17,116 nt of DNA from Bog-793 sp050010315 (lineage in GTDB: Bacteria; Actinomycetota; Acidimicrobiia; Acidimicrobiales; Bog-793). Position 1 is the stretch's first letter. Each line of letters starts with the position of its first letter. Below, piece after piece: positions 1 to 7,653 of this stretch. The notes beneath the pieces were generated by a model that saw only the letters and a list, made by a program, of their open reading frames with translations, ran no database searches and was not told the origin of the DNA. The position numbers and the translations under genes were made by a program. Location: positions 1-17,116 of the forward strand of contig JBEKLG010000020.1 of NCBI GenBank assembly GCA_050010315.1, given 5' to 3'.

Positions 1-1749
1 GACCGCGCCCTCGACGGTCTGCACCGAGTCGAGGTGCCCGAGAAGGTGACCGCGACGCGCGGACTGCCGCGCATCGTCCCCGACGACGTACCCGAGTTCG
101 TTCGCACCGTCACGGCCGAGATGATGGCCGGCCGGGGTGACGCCCTCCCGGTGAGCGCGCTGCCCATCGACGGCACCTATCCGAGCGGCACCGCCGCCTA
201 CGAGAAGCGGAACATCGCCGAGTTCGTCGCCCACTGGGAGCCGGAGACCTGCATCCAGTGCGGGAACTGCAGCTTCGTCTGCCCGCACAGCGTGATCCGC
301 GTCCGCCAGTACGACAAGTCCCACCTCAAGGGGGCGCCGGACGGGTTCCGCTCGGCACCTCTCAACGCTGTCGGCCTGCCCGACACCAGTTACACGCTGC
401 AGGTCTACGTCGAGGACTGCACGGGCTGCGGCTTGTGCGTCGAGGCGTGCCCGATCGAGACCCCGGGCGATCCGGTCCGCAAGGCGATCAATCTCACCGA
501 GCGGGAGCCGCTCGTCGCCGGCGAGCGGGAGAACATCGCCTTCTTCGAGACCCTGCCGGCGACCGACCGCTCCCGCGTCGACTTCGGGACGGTGCGCGGC
601 ACCCAATTCCTCGAGCCGCTGTTCGAGTTCTCGGGCGCTTGCGAAGGCTGTGGCGAGACGCCGTACCTGAAGCTGCTCTCGCAGCTGTTCGGCGACCGGC
701 TGATGGTGGCCAACGCGACGGGCTGCTCGTCGATCTACGGCGGCAACCTGCCGACGACGCCGTGGACGACCGATGCCGACGGCCGCGGGCCCGCCTGGTC
801 GAACTCGTTGTTCGAGGACAACGCCGAGTTCGGGCTCGGTCTGCGCCTCGCCGCCGACGGGCACGTCACCCTGGCCCGGCGGCGTCTCGGCGAGCTGCGC
901 GAGGCCCTCGGACCAGAGCTCGTCGACGAGATTCTCGCCGCATCCCAGCTGCGTGAGTCGGAACTGCGCGCCCAGCGGGAGCGGGTCGCGGAGTTGAAGC
1001 GGCGGCTTACGGGCGTCGACGGGACCGCCGCCGACGACTTGCGCAGCGTCGTCGACTATCTCATCCGGCGGAGCATCTGGATCGTCGGCGGCGACGGCTG
1101 GGCCTACGACATCGGGTCCGGCGGGCTCGACCACGTGCTCGGGAGCGGCCGCAACGTCAACGTGCTCGTGCTCGACACGGAGGTGTACTCGAACACCGGC
1201 GGCCAGATGTCGAAGTCGACACCGCTCGGCGCCGTCGCCAAGTTCGCCACGTCCGGCAAGACCGTGCCGAAGAAGGATCTCGCCTTCCAGGTGATCTCCT
1301 ACGGCAGCGTCTACGTCGCCAGGGTGGCACTCGGCGCCGACCCGCAGCAGACGTTGACCGCGTTCCGCGAGGCGGAGGCCTACGACGGCCCCTCGCTCGT
1401 CCTCGCCTACTGCCATTGCATCGCCCACGGTATCGAGATGCGCAAAGGGCTCGACCAGCAGTACCGGGCCGTGGCGAGCGGCTACTGGCCGCTCGTCCGC
1501 TACGACCCGGTGGTGCGCGCCGCGGGCGGCAACCCCTTCCTGCTCGACTCGCCACGGCCGCGCCTTCCGCTCAGCGAGTACACGAGCCGCGAGCTGCGCT
1601 ATCGCTCGCTCATGAACACCAATCCGACGGAGGCCGAGCGCTTGCACGTCCTTGGCGAAGAGGCGGTCGCCCGGCAGTGGGACGTCTACGAGGAAATGGC
1701 AACCCACGGAGCCGATCACTTCGCTGCCGACGCCCGCAAGGAGCACTGA
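1..1749 (+). CDS. nifJ: Pyruvate:ferredoxin (flavodoxin) oxidoreductase, C-terminal half (5' truncated by window)
   Basis: The reading frame is open from base 1, so the gene begins upstream; the roughly 580 residues seen are about half of a usual PFOR (near 1,170). PFOR decarboxylates pyruvate to acetyl-CoA and passes electrons to ferredoxin or flavodoxin in the cytoplasm. Visible parts, in order: a two-[4Fe-4S] ferredoxin domain with CIQCGNCSFVCP (Cys codons from 250) and CTGCGLCVEACP (from about 420); then the thiamine-diphosphate domain with the proximal-cluster cysteines at codons 640, 649, 724 and 1417 (GACEGCGE, NATGCSS, CHCIAHG). The TPP/Mg motif GDGW starts at 1090 and the matching NTGG at 1192. 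There is no long C-terminal extension such as the Desulfovibrio enzyme has. The GTG at 34 is internal, not a start. The stop overlaps the next gene's ATG by one base (TGATG), so the two are translationally coupled. Confidence 0.96.
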   Translation, partial: DRALDGLHRVEVPEKVTATRGLPRIVPDDVPEFVRTVTAEMMAGRGDALPVSALPIDGTYPSGTAAYEKRNIAEFVAHWEPETCIQCGNCSFVCPHSVIRVRQYDKSHLKGAPDGFRSAPLNAVGLPDTSYTLQVYVEDCTGCGLCVEACPIETPGDPVRKAINLTEREPLVAGERENIAFFETLPATDRSRVDFGTVRGTQFLEPLFEFSGACEGCGETPYLKLLSQLFGDRLMVANATGCSSIYGGNLPTTPWTTDADGRGPAWSNSLFEDNAEFGLGLRLAADGHVTLARRRLGELREALGPELVDEILAASQLRESELRAQRERVAELKRRLTGVDGTAADDLRSVVDYLIRRSIWIVGGDGWAYDIGSGGLDHVLGSGRNVNVLVLDTEVYSNTGGQMSKSTPLGAVAKFATSGKTVPKKDLAFQVISYGSVYVARVALGADPQQTLTAFREAEAYDGPSLVLAYCHCIAHGIEMRKGLDQQYRAVASGYWPLVRYDPVVRAAGGNPFLLDSPRPRLPLSEYTSRELRYRSLMNTNPTEAERLHVLGEEAVARQWDVYEEMATHGADHFAADARKEH

Positions 1750-2759
1750 TGGACCTCTCGACGAGGTACATGGGCCTCGAGCTGCGCAACCCGCTAGTCG
1801 CCTCGGCCTCGCCGCTTTCTTGGACGGTGGACGGCGTGCGGCGCCTCGCCGACGCCGGCGTCGGCGCCGTGGTGCTCTTCTCACTGTTCGAAGAGCAGGT
1901 CCGCCGGGAGGCGGCGGAAAACGCGCGGCTGATCGACGTCGGTACCGACAGCTTTGCCGAGTCGCTCTCGTACTTCCCGGCCTCCTCGGAGGACGAGCCC
2001 GGGCCGCGCCACTACCTCAGCGTGCTCGAGCGTGCCGCCGCTACCGTCGAGATCCCGGTGTTGGGGAGCCTCAACGGCATCACCCCCGGCGGTTGGGTCG
2101 AGTACGCCCGCCGATTGCAGGACGCCGGGGCAGCGGCGGTCGAGCTGAACATCTACTACCTGCCCGGCAGCACGCGTATCTCGGGTCGTGACGTCGAGAA
2201 CCGCCACCTCGAGGTCCTGCGGAGCGTGAAGGACGCGGTCGGCGTGCCGGTCGCGGTCAAGTTGGGCCCGCATTTCAGCTCGACGGGCGAGATGGCGTTG
2301 CGGCTCGACGAGGCCGGTGCGGACGCCCTCGTGCTGTTCAACCGGTTCCTGCAGCCGGACATCGATCCTGACACGCTCACGGTCGTGCCCCAGATCGGCC
2401 TCTCCCAACCGGGCGAGGGCCGTCTGCCGCGTACGTGGATCGCTCTCCTCTACGGGCGGGTGCACGCTGCCCTGGCGGCGACTACCGGCGTCGAGACGCC
2501 GGTCGACGTGGGCAAGTTCCTGCTCGCCGGCGCCGACGTCGTCATGACGGCTTCGGCTCTTTTGCGCCACGGTCCCGAGTACGCGACCGTGCTCATCGAC
2601 GGCCTCGTGGATTGGATGGAGGAAAAGGGATTCGCCACCCTCGACGCGGTTCGCGGGCAGCTCGCCGTTCCAGCTTCGGCAGACGGGGCGGACTACGAGC
2701 GGGCGGGTTACGTCACCGCGCTGCGCGCCGCGAACATGGCCGAGTACGGGCCCTGGTGA
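1749..2759 (+). CDS. Dihydroorotate dehydrogenase-like FMN protein
   Basis: A 336-residue TIM-barrel protein of the DHOD-like family. Visible motifs are the N-terminal NPLVASASPLS (like NPxxxASG of DHODs), ELNIYYLPG near residue 133, the flavin-contacting lysine in VAVKLGPHFSS, and FNRFLQPDID. In true dihydroorotate dehydrogenases the ELN motif continues as SCPN with a catalytic Cys or Ser nearby; here it is NIYYLP, so orotate synthesis is doubtful. This subfamily commonly sits beside PFOR genes, as here, where the ATG overlaps the PFOR stop by one base. That suggests a redox role tied to PFOR (inference). It is probably the last gene of the operon: a GC-rich hairpin follows the stop. Family assignment is firm; substrate is unknown. 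Confidence 0.93.
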   Translation: MDLSTRYMGLELRNPLVASASPLSWTVDGVRRLADAGVGAVVLFSLFEEQVRREAAENARLIDVGTDSFAESLSYFPASSEDEPGPRHYLSVLERAAATVEIPVLGSLNGITPGGWVEYARRLQDAGAAAVELNIYYLPGSTRISGRDVENRHLEVLRSVKDAVGVPVAVKLGPHFSSTGEMALRLDEAGADALVLFNRFLQPDIDPDTLTVVPQIGLSQPGEGRLPRTWIALLYGRVHAALAATTGVETPVDVGKFLLAGADVVMTASALLRHGPEYATVLIDGLVDWMEEKGFATLDAVRGQLAVPASADGADYERAGYVTALRAANMAEYGPW

Positions 2760-2777
2760 GCCGGCCGGACCGCGGCC

Positions 2778-2795
2778 GCCGGCGTGCTCGCCGGC
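2778..2795. terminator. Hairpin between convergent genes
   Basis: A perfect 7-bp stem GCCGGCG / CGCCGGC closes a TGCT loop, 18 nt after the DHOD-like stop and before the stop of the convergent acylphosphatase. No T-run follows, so it is a terminator-like hairpin by position only. Confidence 0.45.
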
Positions 2796-2864
2796 CGGTG
2801 TGAGGTTCGAGGGGCCCGCGGCGAAGCGCGGTGAGGGCCGCGACTCTTGGGCAGCGGTCGCCGT

Positions 2865-3155
2865 TTAGCGGACGCGGAATCCGACCTCGCCTACCGGCTC
2901 TTCGAAGGTCACCTCGATCGATTCCACGGCCGCATCCGGCGGTCCGTGCCGGCACCACTCGACGACGGCGCGCACGGCATCGGGCTCGCCTTCGAAGACG
3001 CCTTCGACCCGTCCGTCGCGAAGGTTGGAGACGAAGCCGCTCACCTTGTGGCGCGTCGCCTGCTCTCGGCACGCAGCCCGGAAAAAGACGTTCTGGACCC
3101 GCCCGCGGACGATGACGTGGGCGCGGCTGCCGGGGTGACCGCTTCCATTCGCCAA
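2865..3155 (-). CDS. acyP: Acylphosphatase
   Basis: A 96-residue protein, the usual length for acylphosphatase, a small ferredoxin-like alpha/beta fold that hydrolyses carboxyl-phosphate bonds in the cytoplasm. The signature VRGRVQNVFFR (residues 16-26) carries the phosphate-binding loop and the catalytic Arg26; the catalytic Asn is Asn44 in GFVSNLRDGRVEGVFEG. The family loop usually reads VQGV; here it is VQNV. The start chosen is TTG at 3155, preceded by GAGAGG at suitable spacing; no in-frame ATG lies nearby. It stands alone, convergent with the DHOD-like gene and divergent from the methyltransferase. Confidence 0.93.
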   Translation of the reverse strand: MANGSGHPGSRAHVIVRGRVQNVFFRAACREQATRHKVSGFVSNLRDGRVEGVFEGEPDAVRAVVEWCRHGPPDAAVESIEVTFEEPVGEVGFRVR

Positions 3156-3319
3156 GTCGATGCCCTCTCTGTGGGGTTGGGGGAATTCTCGCCGATCGGC
3201 GCGCCCTCGCGGAAACTCTTGGGGGCGTCTCGTCTGCCCCGTCCCCAGGCGCCCGTCCGCCTCGGGCAGTTGTCCCGCCGGTAGTCTCGATTGCCGGCTG
3301 CAGTCAACGGGAACGATGA

Positions 3320-3922
3320 GTGACGATGGACGCCGAAGCGTGGGATAGCCGGTACCGAGGCAGCGAGCTCGTGTGGGGTGCTGGCCCGAACCGCTTCCTC
3401 GTGGAGGAGGTCAGCAACCTCGAGCCGGGGACCGCCCTCGACGTGGCGTGCGGCGAGGGCCGTAACGCCATCTGGCTCGCCGAGCAGGGGTGGCAGGTGG
3501 TCGGCTTGGACTTCTCCGCCGTCGGCCTTGACAAGGCACGCCGATTGGCCGTGGCCCGCGGCGTCGCCGTCGAATGGGTGGAGGGCGACGTCGTGGCGTG
3601 GGAACCGCCGGCGCGCTACGACCTCGTCGTCGTGCTCTACCTGCAGCTGCCCGCCGACCTTCGTCGCCAGGTCCTCGGCCGCATCGCCGGCTCCGTCGCG
3701 GCGGGGGGGACGATGCTCGTCGTCGGTCACGACCGCTCGAACCTTGCTTGTGGTTACGGCGGCCCGCAGGATCCTGCCGTCCTGTTCGGGCCAAAGGACG
3801 TGGCGGAGGAGCTCGCCGGGGTCCTCGAGATCGAGCGCGCCGAGCAAGTCCGTCGTGTGGTCACGACGCCCGACGGCGAAGCGGTGGCGATCGACGCCCT
3901 GGTCCGGGGCCGCCGGTCTTAG
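3320..3922 (+). CDS. Class I SAM-dependent methyltransferase
   Basis: About 200 residues with the Rossmann-type methyltransferase core. SAM-binding motif I is ALDVACGEGRNAIWLAEQGW, followed by VVGLDFS with the acidic residue that binds the SAM ribose, then VEGDV and the YDLVVVLYLQLP strand, and a post-core GGTMLVVGHD segment. The sequence is of the small TehB/UbiE-like type common in actinobacteria; the substrate cannot be read from the sequence. The start is GTG 3320 (GGGA about 7 nt upstream) or ATG 3326, two codons later; the N-terminus MDAEAWDSRY fits either. It is divergent from acyP and about 100 bp upstream of csoR; a shared transcript with csoR is possible, but csoR appears to have its own promoter/operator. 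Confidence 0.92.
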   Translation: MTMDAEAWDSRYRGSELVWGAGPNRFLVEEVSNLEPGTALDVACGEGRNAIWLAEQGWQVVGLDFSAVGLDKARRLAVARGVAVEWVEGDVVAWEPPARYDLVVVLYLQLPADLRRQVLGRIAGSVAAGGTMLVVGHDRSNLACGYGGPQDPAVLFGPKDVAEELAGVLEIERAEQVRRVVTTPDGEAVAIDALVRGRRS

Positions 3923-3991
3923 ACGCCGGCCCGGGTCGGCGGACCTGGACCTCGACTTTGCCCCGCCGCAGCGTTCCGACGGCAGGCGTAG

Positions 3992-4011
3992 ATACCCCCC
4001 ATAGGTATAAG
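3992..4011 (+). promoter_or_regulatory. Operator-like inverted repeat and -10 upstream of csoR
   Basis: ATACC (3992-3996) and GGTAT (4004-4008) form a perfect 5+5 inverted repeat around a 7-nt C-rich spacer. This resembles the TACCC...GGGTA-type operators of CsoR repressors. A possible -10 (TATAAG, 4006-4011) overlaps the right arm and lies 9 nt before the GTG start, so the transcript could be leaderless or nearly so. The site is ideally placed for autorepression by CsoR; regulation is inferred. Confidence 0.6.
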
Positions 4012-4020
4012 CTCACGAGC

Positions 4021-4326
4021 GTGGCCGAACGCAGCAGGACGACCCTGCCGGGCTATGTGGATGAGAAGGCCGCCATCCAGAAGCGGCTGCGGCGGATCGA
4101 GGGGCAGATCCGCGGACTGCAGGGCATGGTTGCCGGGAACCGCTACTGCATCGACGTGCTCGACCAGATCGCGGCGACGACCCGCGCCCTCCAGGCCGTC
4201 GCGCTGGCGTTGGTCGCCGAGCACCTGTCCCACTGTGTCGCGCACGCCGTGGCCGAAGGCGGGACGACAGCCGAGGAGATGATCGACGAAGCTTCGGCGG
4301 CGATCGCCCGGCTGGTGCGCTCGTGA
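4021..4326 (+). CDS. csoR: CsoR/RcnR-family metal-sensing transcriptional repressor
   Basis: A 101-residue all-helical protein of the CsoR/RcnR/FrmR (DUF156) family. It has the family signature KRLRRIEGQIRGLQGMV near residues 21-37 and the CsoR metal-ligand pattern Cys43 (RYCIDVL), His68 and Cys72 (EHLSHC), matching the C-H-C site that binds Cu(I) in Mycobacterium tuberculosis CsoR. A copper-responsive repressor is therefore the best reading. Such tetramers release DNA when the metal binds. The start is GTG 4021, which gives the normal family length; the frame stays open upstream but would add unrelated sequence. The stop overlaps the permease start by 4 nt (GTGA), so the two are cotranslated, and the operator-like repeat just upstream suggests it controls both genes. 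Confidence 0.93.
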   Translation: MAERSRTTLPGYVDEKAAIQKRLRRIEGQIRGLQGMVAGNRYCIDVLDQIAATTRALQAVALALVAEHLSHCVAHAVAEGGTTAEEMIDEASAAIARLVRS

Positions 4327-5852
4327 TCGATGCCGCCATCGTCTCCCCGTTGGTCGAGGTCGGACGCGGCCTGAAAGAGACCGCTTACATGTTCTGGGAG
4401 ACCCTCTGGGCGCTTGTGCTCGGCTTCTCGCTCTCGGGTTTCGTCCAGGCGTTCGTGCCGCGATCCCGGATGCTGGCCAAGCTGGGCAACCATCGACCGG
4501 CGGCGGTCGGCCGTGCCGCCTTCTACGGCGTCGTCTCCTCGAGTTGCTCGTACGCCGCCTCGGCGATGGCAAAGTCGCTCTTCGCGAAGGGGGCGGACTT
4601 CGTCGCCGCGATGGTGTTCATGATCGCCTCGACGAATCTCGTCGTCGAACTCGGGATCGTGATCCTCGTCTTACTGGGCTGGCAGTTCCTGGTCGCGGAG
4701 TTCGTCGGCGGCCCATTGATGATCGTTCTCATCGCCTTCGCTGGCTCTTTTGTCCTTTCCGAGCCGCTCGTTGAGGCGGCGCGGCGCCGTCTCCTCGGGC
4801 CCGAGCGGGAAGCCGCCGGCCAGAATTCGCCGCCGGGTGTGCCGGCCGAAGGGCACGAACCCGGCACGACGGCATGGTCGGCGATTCTGCGTTCCCCGGC
4901 GGCGCTCTCGGACGCCGCGAGCTATGCCGTCGCCGACGTCACCATGTTGCGCCGGGAGCTGGCCATCGGTTTTGCGGCCGCCGGGTTCCTCGCGGTCCTC
5001 GTTCCGACCGCGGCGTGGAACGTCCTTTTCGTTCACGGGCACGGGATCTGGACCGTCCTCGAGAACGCCCTCGTCGGGCCGCTCATCGCCATGGCGAGCT
5101 TCGTGTGCTCAATCGGCAACGTGCCGCTCGCCGCGGCGCTCTGGTCCGGCGGCATCAGTTTCGGCGGCGTGGTCTCGTTCATCTTCGCCGATCTCGTCGC
5201 GATGCCGTTGATCCTCATCTACCGCAAGTACTACGGACTGCGGCTGACGATGCGTCTCGCCGGTCTGCTCTACGCGGCGATGGTGGTGGCGGGACTCGTC
5301 ACGGAAGGGATCTTCGGGCTCCTTGGCGCGATCCCGAGCGCACGGACGATCCACGTGACGTCGGCCCGGTTCGCCTGGAACTACACGACCGATCTCGACA
5401 TCGTCTTTTGCGGTGTCGCCGTAGCCGTGTGGTGGCTGGCCCGCAACCGCGAGCGCCTCGGCGGTGGTCACGGCTACGTGATCGACCCGGTGTGCGGCAT
5501 GCAGGTGCGTACCCGCGAGGCGCCGGAACGAGTCACGTTCCGTTCGAAGCCGTACTGGTTCTGCTCGGACCGCTGCAGGGAGCGTTTCGTGGAGAACCCA
5601 GCGCGCTACGCCGCGACCGATCATCGCCACGGGAAGCCCCAGTACTTTAGGGAGGTGGCCGTGAGCTTGACCGGACGGACGAACGCCGTCGACCCGGTCT
5701 GTGGCATGGCGGTCGATCCGGAATCGGCCGCCGCGCATCGGGTGTTCGGTGGCGTCGACTACTGGTTCTGCAATCCGGGGTGCGCGACGGCCTTTGATGG
5801 CGACACGACTCGTTACGCCGCAACGTCCGTGCCGGACGAGCGTCCCTGCTGA
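4323..5852 (+). CDS. Permease (PF03773-type) with two C-terminal YHS metal-binding domains
   Basis: A 509-residue fusion. Residues about 20-375 are a polytopic permease of the COG0701/ArsP-like family. It has two internal halves marked by SSSCSYAASAMAKSLFAKGA (72-91) and CSIGNVPLAAALWSGGISFG (262-281), then FADLVAMPLILIYRKYYG. A hydrophilic linker (about 155-190) separates them. Two YHS domains follow: residues 388-430 (DPVCGM, then WFCSDRC with Cys391, Cys414, Cys418) and 457-499 (DPVCGM, then WFCNPGC with Cys460, Cys483, Cys487). YHS domains occur in copper transporters and chaperone-like proteins, so the fusion is likely a metal efflux protein, with YHS domains capturing metal. Translation starts at GTG 4323 inside csoR. 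Copper is inferred from CsoR; arsenic or another soft metal remains possible. Confidence 0.9.
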   Translation: MIDAAIVSPLVEVGRGLKETAYMFWETLWALVLGFSLSGFVQAFVPRSRMLAKLGNHRPAAVGRAAFYGVVSSSCSYAASAMAKSLFAKGADFVAAMVFMIASTNLVVELGIVILVLLGWQFLVAEFVGGPLMIVLIAFAGSFVLSEPLVEAARRRLLGPEREAAGQNSPPGVPAEGHEPGTTAWSAILRSPAALSDAASYAVADVTMLRRELAIGFAAAGFLAVLVPTAAWNVLFVHGHGIWTVLENALVGPLIAMASFVCSIGNVPLAAALWSGGISFGGVVSFIFADLVAMPLILIYRKYYGLRLTMRLAGLLYAAMVVAGLVTEGIFGLLGAIPSARTIHVTSARFAWNYTTDLDIVFCGVAVAVWWLARNRERLGGGHGYVIDPVCGMQVRTREAPERVTFRSKPYWFCSDRCRERFVENPARYAATDHRHGKPQYFREVAVSLTGRTNAVDPVCGMAVDPESAAAHRVFGGVDYWFCNPGCATAFDGDTTRYAATSVPDERPC

Positions 5853-6159
5853 GGCCGCTGCCGCCCGCTCTCGGCGCGTCCCGTAGTCTCCCGCTGAACG
5901 CCGGCTTTCCGCCGGTGGCGGGGACGGCAAGGGCGGCGAGACGCACAAGCCACTCGCTGTGTGTCAGCGCCCGTTTCAACACGAGCGACCCCTTGTCGGC
6001 CAAATGGTTGCCATTCCCGTCACCGGCACGACATCGGTGTCGTCCCACAACCGTCGACTGCGGTTACGCGCCCGTTTGCGGCTTTCCGGTGCCACCCGTG
6101 TCAGCTGCTTCGCGGTAGCGAAGTGACGAGAACCAGGAGATTGCGGTAACTGACCGTCT
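5853..6159. other. Intergenic gap with three hairpins between convergent genes
   Basis: No convincing gene is present; short open frames here have no recognisable sequence. Three inverted repeats stand out: 5899-5917 (listed separately), 6028-6043 (ACGACA-TCGG-TGTCGT, perfect) and 6108-6123 (CTTCGC-GGTA-GCGAAG, perfect, 37 nt downstream of the minus-strand dehydrogenase stop). They probably end transcription from both sides, though none has a T-run. Confidence 0.5.
5899..5917 (+). terminator. Terminator-like hairpin after the metal operon
   Basis: A 7-bp stem (CGCCGGC / GCCGGTG, one G-T pair) with a TTTCC loop lies 46 nt after the permease stop. There is no T-run, so termination is inferred from position. 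Confidence 0.45.
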
Positions 6160-7179
6160 TCAGCTATTGGCGCTGATCACATTGGTGGGAGCCCCGGCGA
6201 GGTAAGCGCGGATGTTCGAGGCGGTGGTGTCGAGGATCCGCTCGAGGGCTTCCTTGCTGTACCAGGCGATGTGTGGCGTGAGGATGACGTTGTCGCGCTT
6301 GGCGAGCACGTGGCCGCTGAGCAGCTGGCGCAGACGCTCCTCGGTGTCGGGCAGGTGGAACATCTGAGGCTCTTCCATGAGCTGTTCCTCGCCTTCGATC
6401 ACGTCGAGGGCCGCACCTCCGACCTGGCCCGTCTCCAGGGCCTCAAGGAGGGCGACGGTGTCGACCAGGGCACCGCGGGCGGTGTTGATGACGAGGGCTC
6501 CCGGCTTCAGCATCATGAAGCGTTCCCGATTCAGGAGATGGTGGGTCTCCGGGCGGTAGGGGACGTGGAGGCTGATCACGTCTGAGCGGGACAGGAGCTC
6601 GTCGAGAGAGGCGTAACGGAACCCGAGCACTTCGGCGAGCAGGTCATGGGGTCGGGCGTCGTAGGCGAGCACCTCCATGCCGAAGGCGCGTCCGATCCGG
6701 ATCACGTGCAGGCCGATGTTGCCCGCCCCGACGACCCCGAGCGTCTTCTCCCGCAGGTCGAAGCCCATCAAGCCCGATAGCGAGAAGTCCCCGTACGAGG
6801 CGCGCCGCGTGGCAACAGCGAGCCTTCGGGAGAGCGCCAGGATGAGGCTGAAGGTGTGCTCGGCGACGGTGTTCTCCCCGTAGGAGGGCACGTTGCACAC
6901 GGTGATGCCGGACGCGGCGCATGCTGCCAGGTCGATGTGGTCGAATCCCGTCGACCGGGTGGCGATCAGCCTCACGCTCGGCATGCGCTCGATGACGGCA
7001 GGGGTTACCCGTGAGCGGATGAACACGGAGACGAGCGACGCCTCGCCCACCTGGTCGACGGTCCCTTCGCTCAGTGGGCCGTCGACCTGGCGGAATGACA
7101 CTTCCGTCAGAGCCTTGCTCAGAGGTTCCTCTTGCCACGGCTCCGCCTCGTACACGACCAACGTAGGCTCGTCGGCCAT
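6160..7179 (-). CDS. D-2-hydroxyacid dehydrogenase (D-lactate dehydrogenase-like)
   Basis: A 339-residue NAD-dependent D-2-hydroxyacid dehydrogenase, normal in length. Visible are RSTGFDHIDL, YGENTVAEHTFSLILALSR, the Rossmann dinucleotide loop VVGAGNIGLHVIRIG with a downstream Asp (LAYDA) that favours NAD over NADP, the substrate-binding arginine in NTARGALVD, and the catalytic histidine in LTPHIAWYS. The sequence is closest in style to D-lactate dehydrogenases, interconverting pyruvate and D-lactate; other 2-keto acids are possible. Start ATG 7179 is chosen over GTG 7185 because a perfect AGGAGG sits 5 nt upstream of the ATG and would overlap the GTG. It converges on the metal operon. Some 400 bp upstream begins an insertion sequence. 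Confidence 0.93.
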   Translation of the reverse strand: MADEPTLVVYEAEPWQEEPLSKALTEVSFRQVDGPLSEGTVDQVGEASLVSVFIRSRVTPAVIERMPSVRLIATRSTGFDHIDLAACAASGITVCNVPSYGENTVAEHTFSLILALSRRLAVATRRASYGDFSLSGLMGFDLREKTLGVVGAGNIGLHVIRIGRAFGMEVLAYDARPHDLLAEVLGFRYASLDELLSRSDVISLHVPYRPETHHLLNRERFMMLKPGALVINTARGALVDTVALLEALETGQVGGAALDVIEGEEQLMEEPQMFHLPDTEERLRQLLSGHVLAKRDNVILTPHIAWYSKEALERILDTTASNIRAYLAGAPTNVISANS

Positions 7180-7184
7180 CGGCA

Positions 7185-7190
7185 CCTCCT
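7185..7190 (-). promoter_or_regulatory. Shine-Dalgarno site fixing the dehydrogenase start
   Basis: AGGAGG on the minus strand lies 5 nt before ATG 7179. It contains the G of the alternative GTG 7185, ruling that codon out as the start. Confidence 0.8.
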
Positions 7191-7402
7191 CAGGAGAAGC
7201 GGTACGTCACCCGTGAATGGGTGTACGACCAGGGTAACCGCATGGCATCAAGTGACCGATACAAAATGAAGAGAACGAGATGCCCAATTCGACCTCCACG
7301 GTTAGGGGGAGCCTGACCCACTTTGCTGAGCTCCATGAGCACTCGGGCCACCTCCTCGAGCTCAAAAGCCGAGACCAGGTGGGCCGAGGTGTCAATGGTC
7401 AA
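7190..7402 (-). CDS. Possible small gene or gene fragment upstream of the dehydrogenase
   Basis: A 70-codon frame from TTG 7402 whose TGA (7190-7192) abuts the Shine-Dalgarno of the dehydrogenase, a spacing typical of operon genes. The first 30 codons (SAHLVSAFELEEVARVLMEL region) use G/C-ending codons like real genes and predict an amphipathic helix. The second half has poor codon bias, as if the frame were lost there. I recognise no family. It could be a decayed gene or chance. Confidence 0.2.
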   Translation of the reverse strand: MTIDTSAHLVSAFELEEVARVLMELSKVGQAPPNRGGRIGHLVLFILYRSLDAMRLPWSYTHSRVTYRFS

Positions 7403-7502
7403 CCGTTACTGCGTCACGGATCAGCCGCCACTTCGTTCCATATCGAGCGTGGTAACACAGCTCACCTGTGAGCCGCCTGGGGCTCGGACCAATCGAGTCC
7501 CG

Positions 7503-7513
7503 ACAATTATTGT
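7503..7513. repeat. Short AT-rich palindrome
   Basis: ACAAT-T-ATTGT is a perfect 11-bp palindrome in a GC-rich setting, about 86 bp outside the left IS end. It could be a regulator site; nothing further supports this. Confidence 0.3.
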
Positions 7514-7541
7514 GACCACTTAAGGGGCACTCCGACTGCGT

Positions 7542-7598
7542 TCAGCGCTGCTCTAGGCGGTAGTACTGCTCTGGACCCCGAACAGCAATCTCAACTCC
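7542..7598 (-). pseudogene. Possible 3' remnant of a gene cut by the IS
   Basis: On the minus strand, directly outside the left IS end, 18 codons plus a stop encode GVEIAVRGPEQYYRLEQR. The composition is protein-like and the frame runs straight out of the IS boundary, as expected for the tail of a gene truncated by insertion. No family can be named from so short a piece. The rest of the gene is not found beyond the right IS end, where hipA ends instead. Confidence 0.25.
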
Positions 7599-7624
7599 TG
7601 GCCTTACCCCACTTTGACGGACAT
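7599..7624 (+). repeat. IS3 left inverted repeat
   Basis: It starts TGG and contains CCCCACTTTGACGGACAT; it pairs with 8873-8898 with five mismatches. Confidence 0.85.
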
Positions 7625-7653
7625 CCGCGATCAGGCGACAACGCCTGGGAAGG

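Noticed and set aside
3041..3847. A 268-codon minus-strand open frame
   Set aside because: It lies antisense to the methyltransferase and overlaps the acylphosphatase, both with clear family motifs; it has no motifs of its own.
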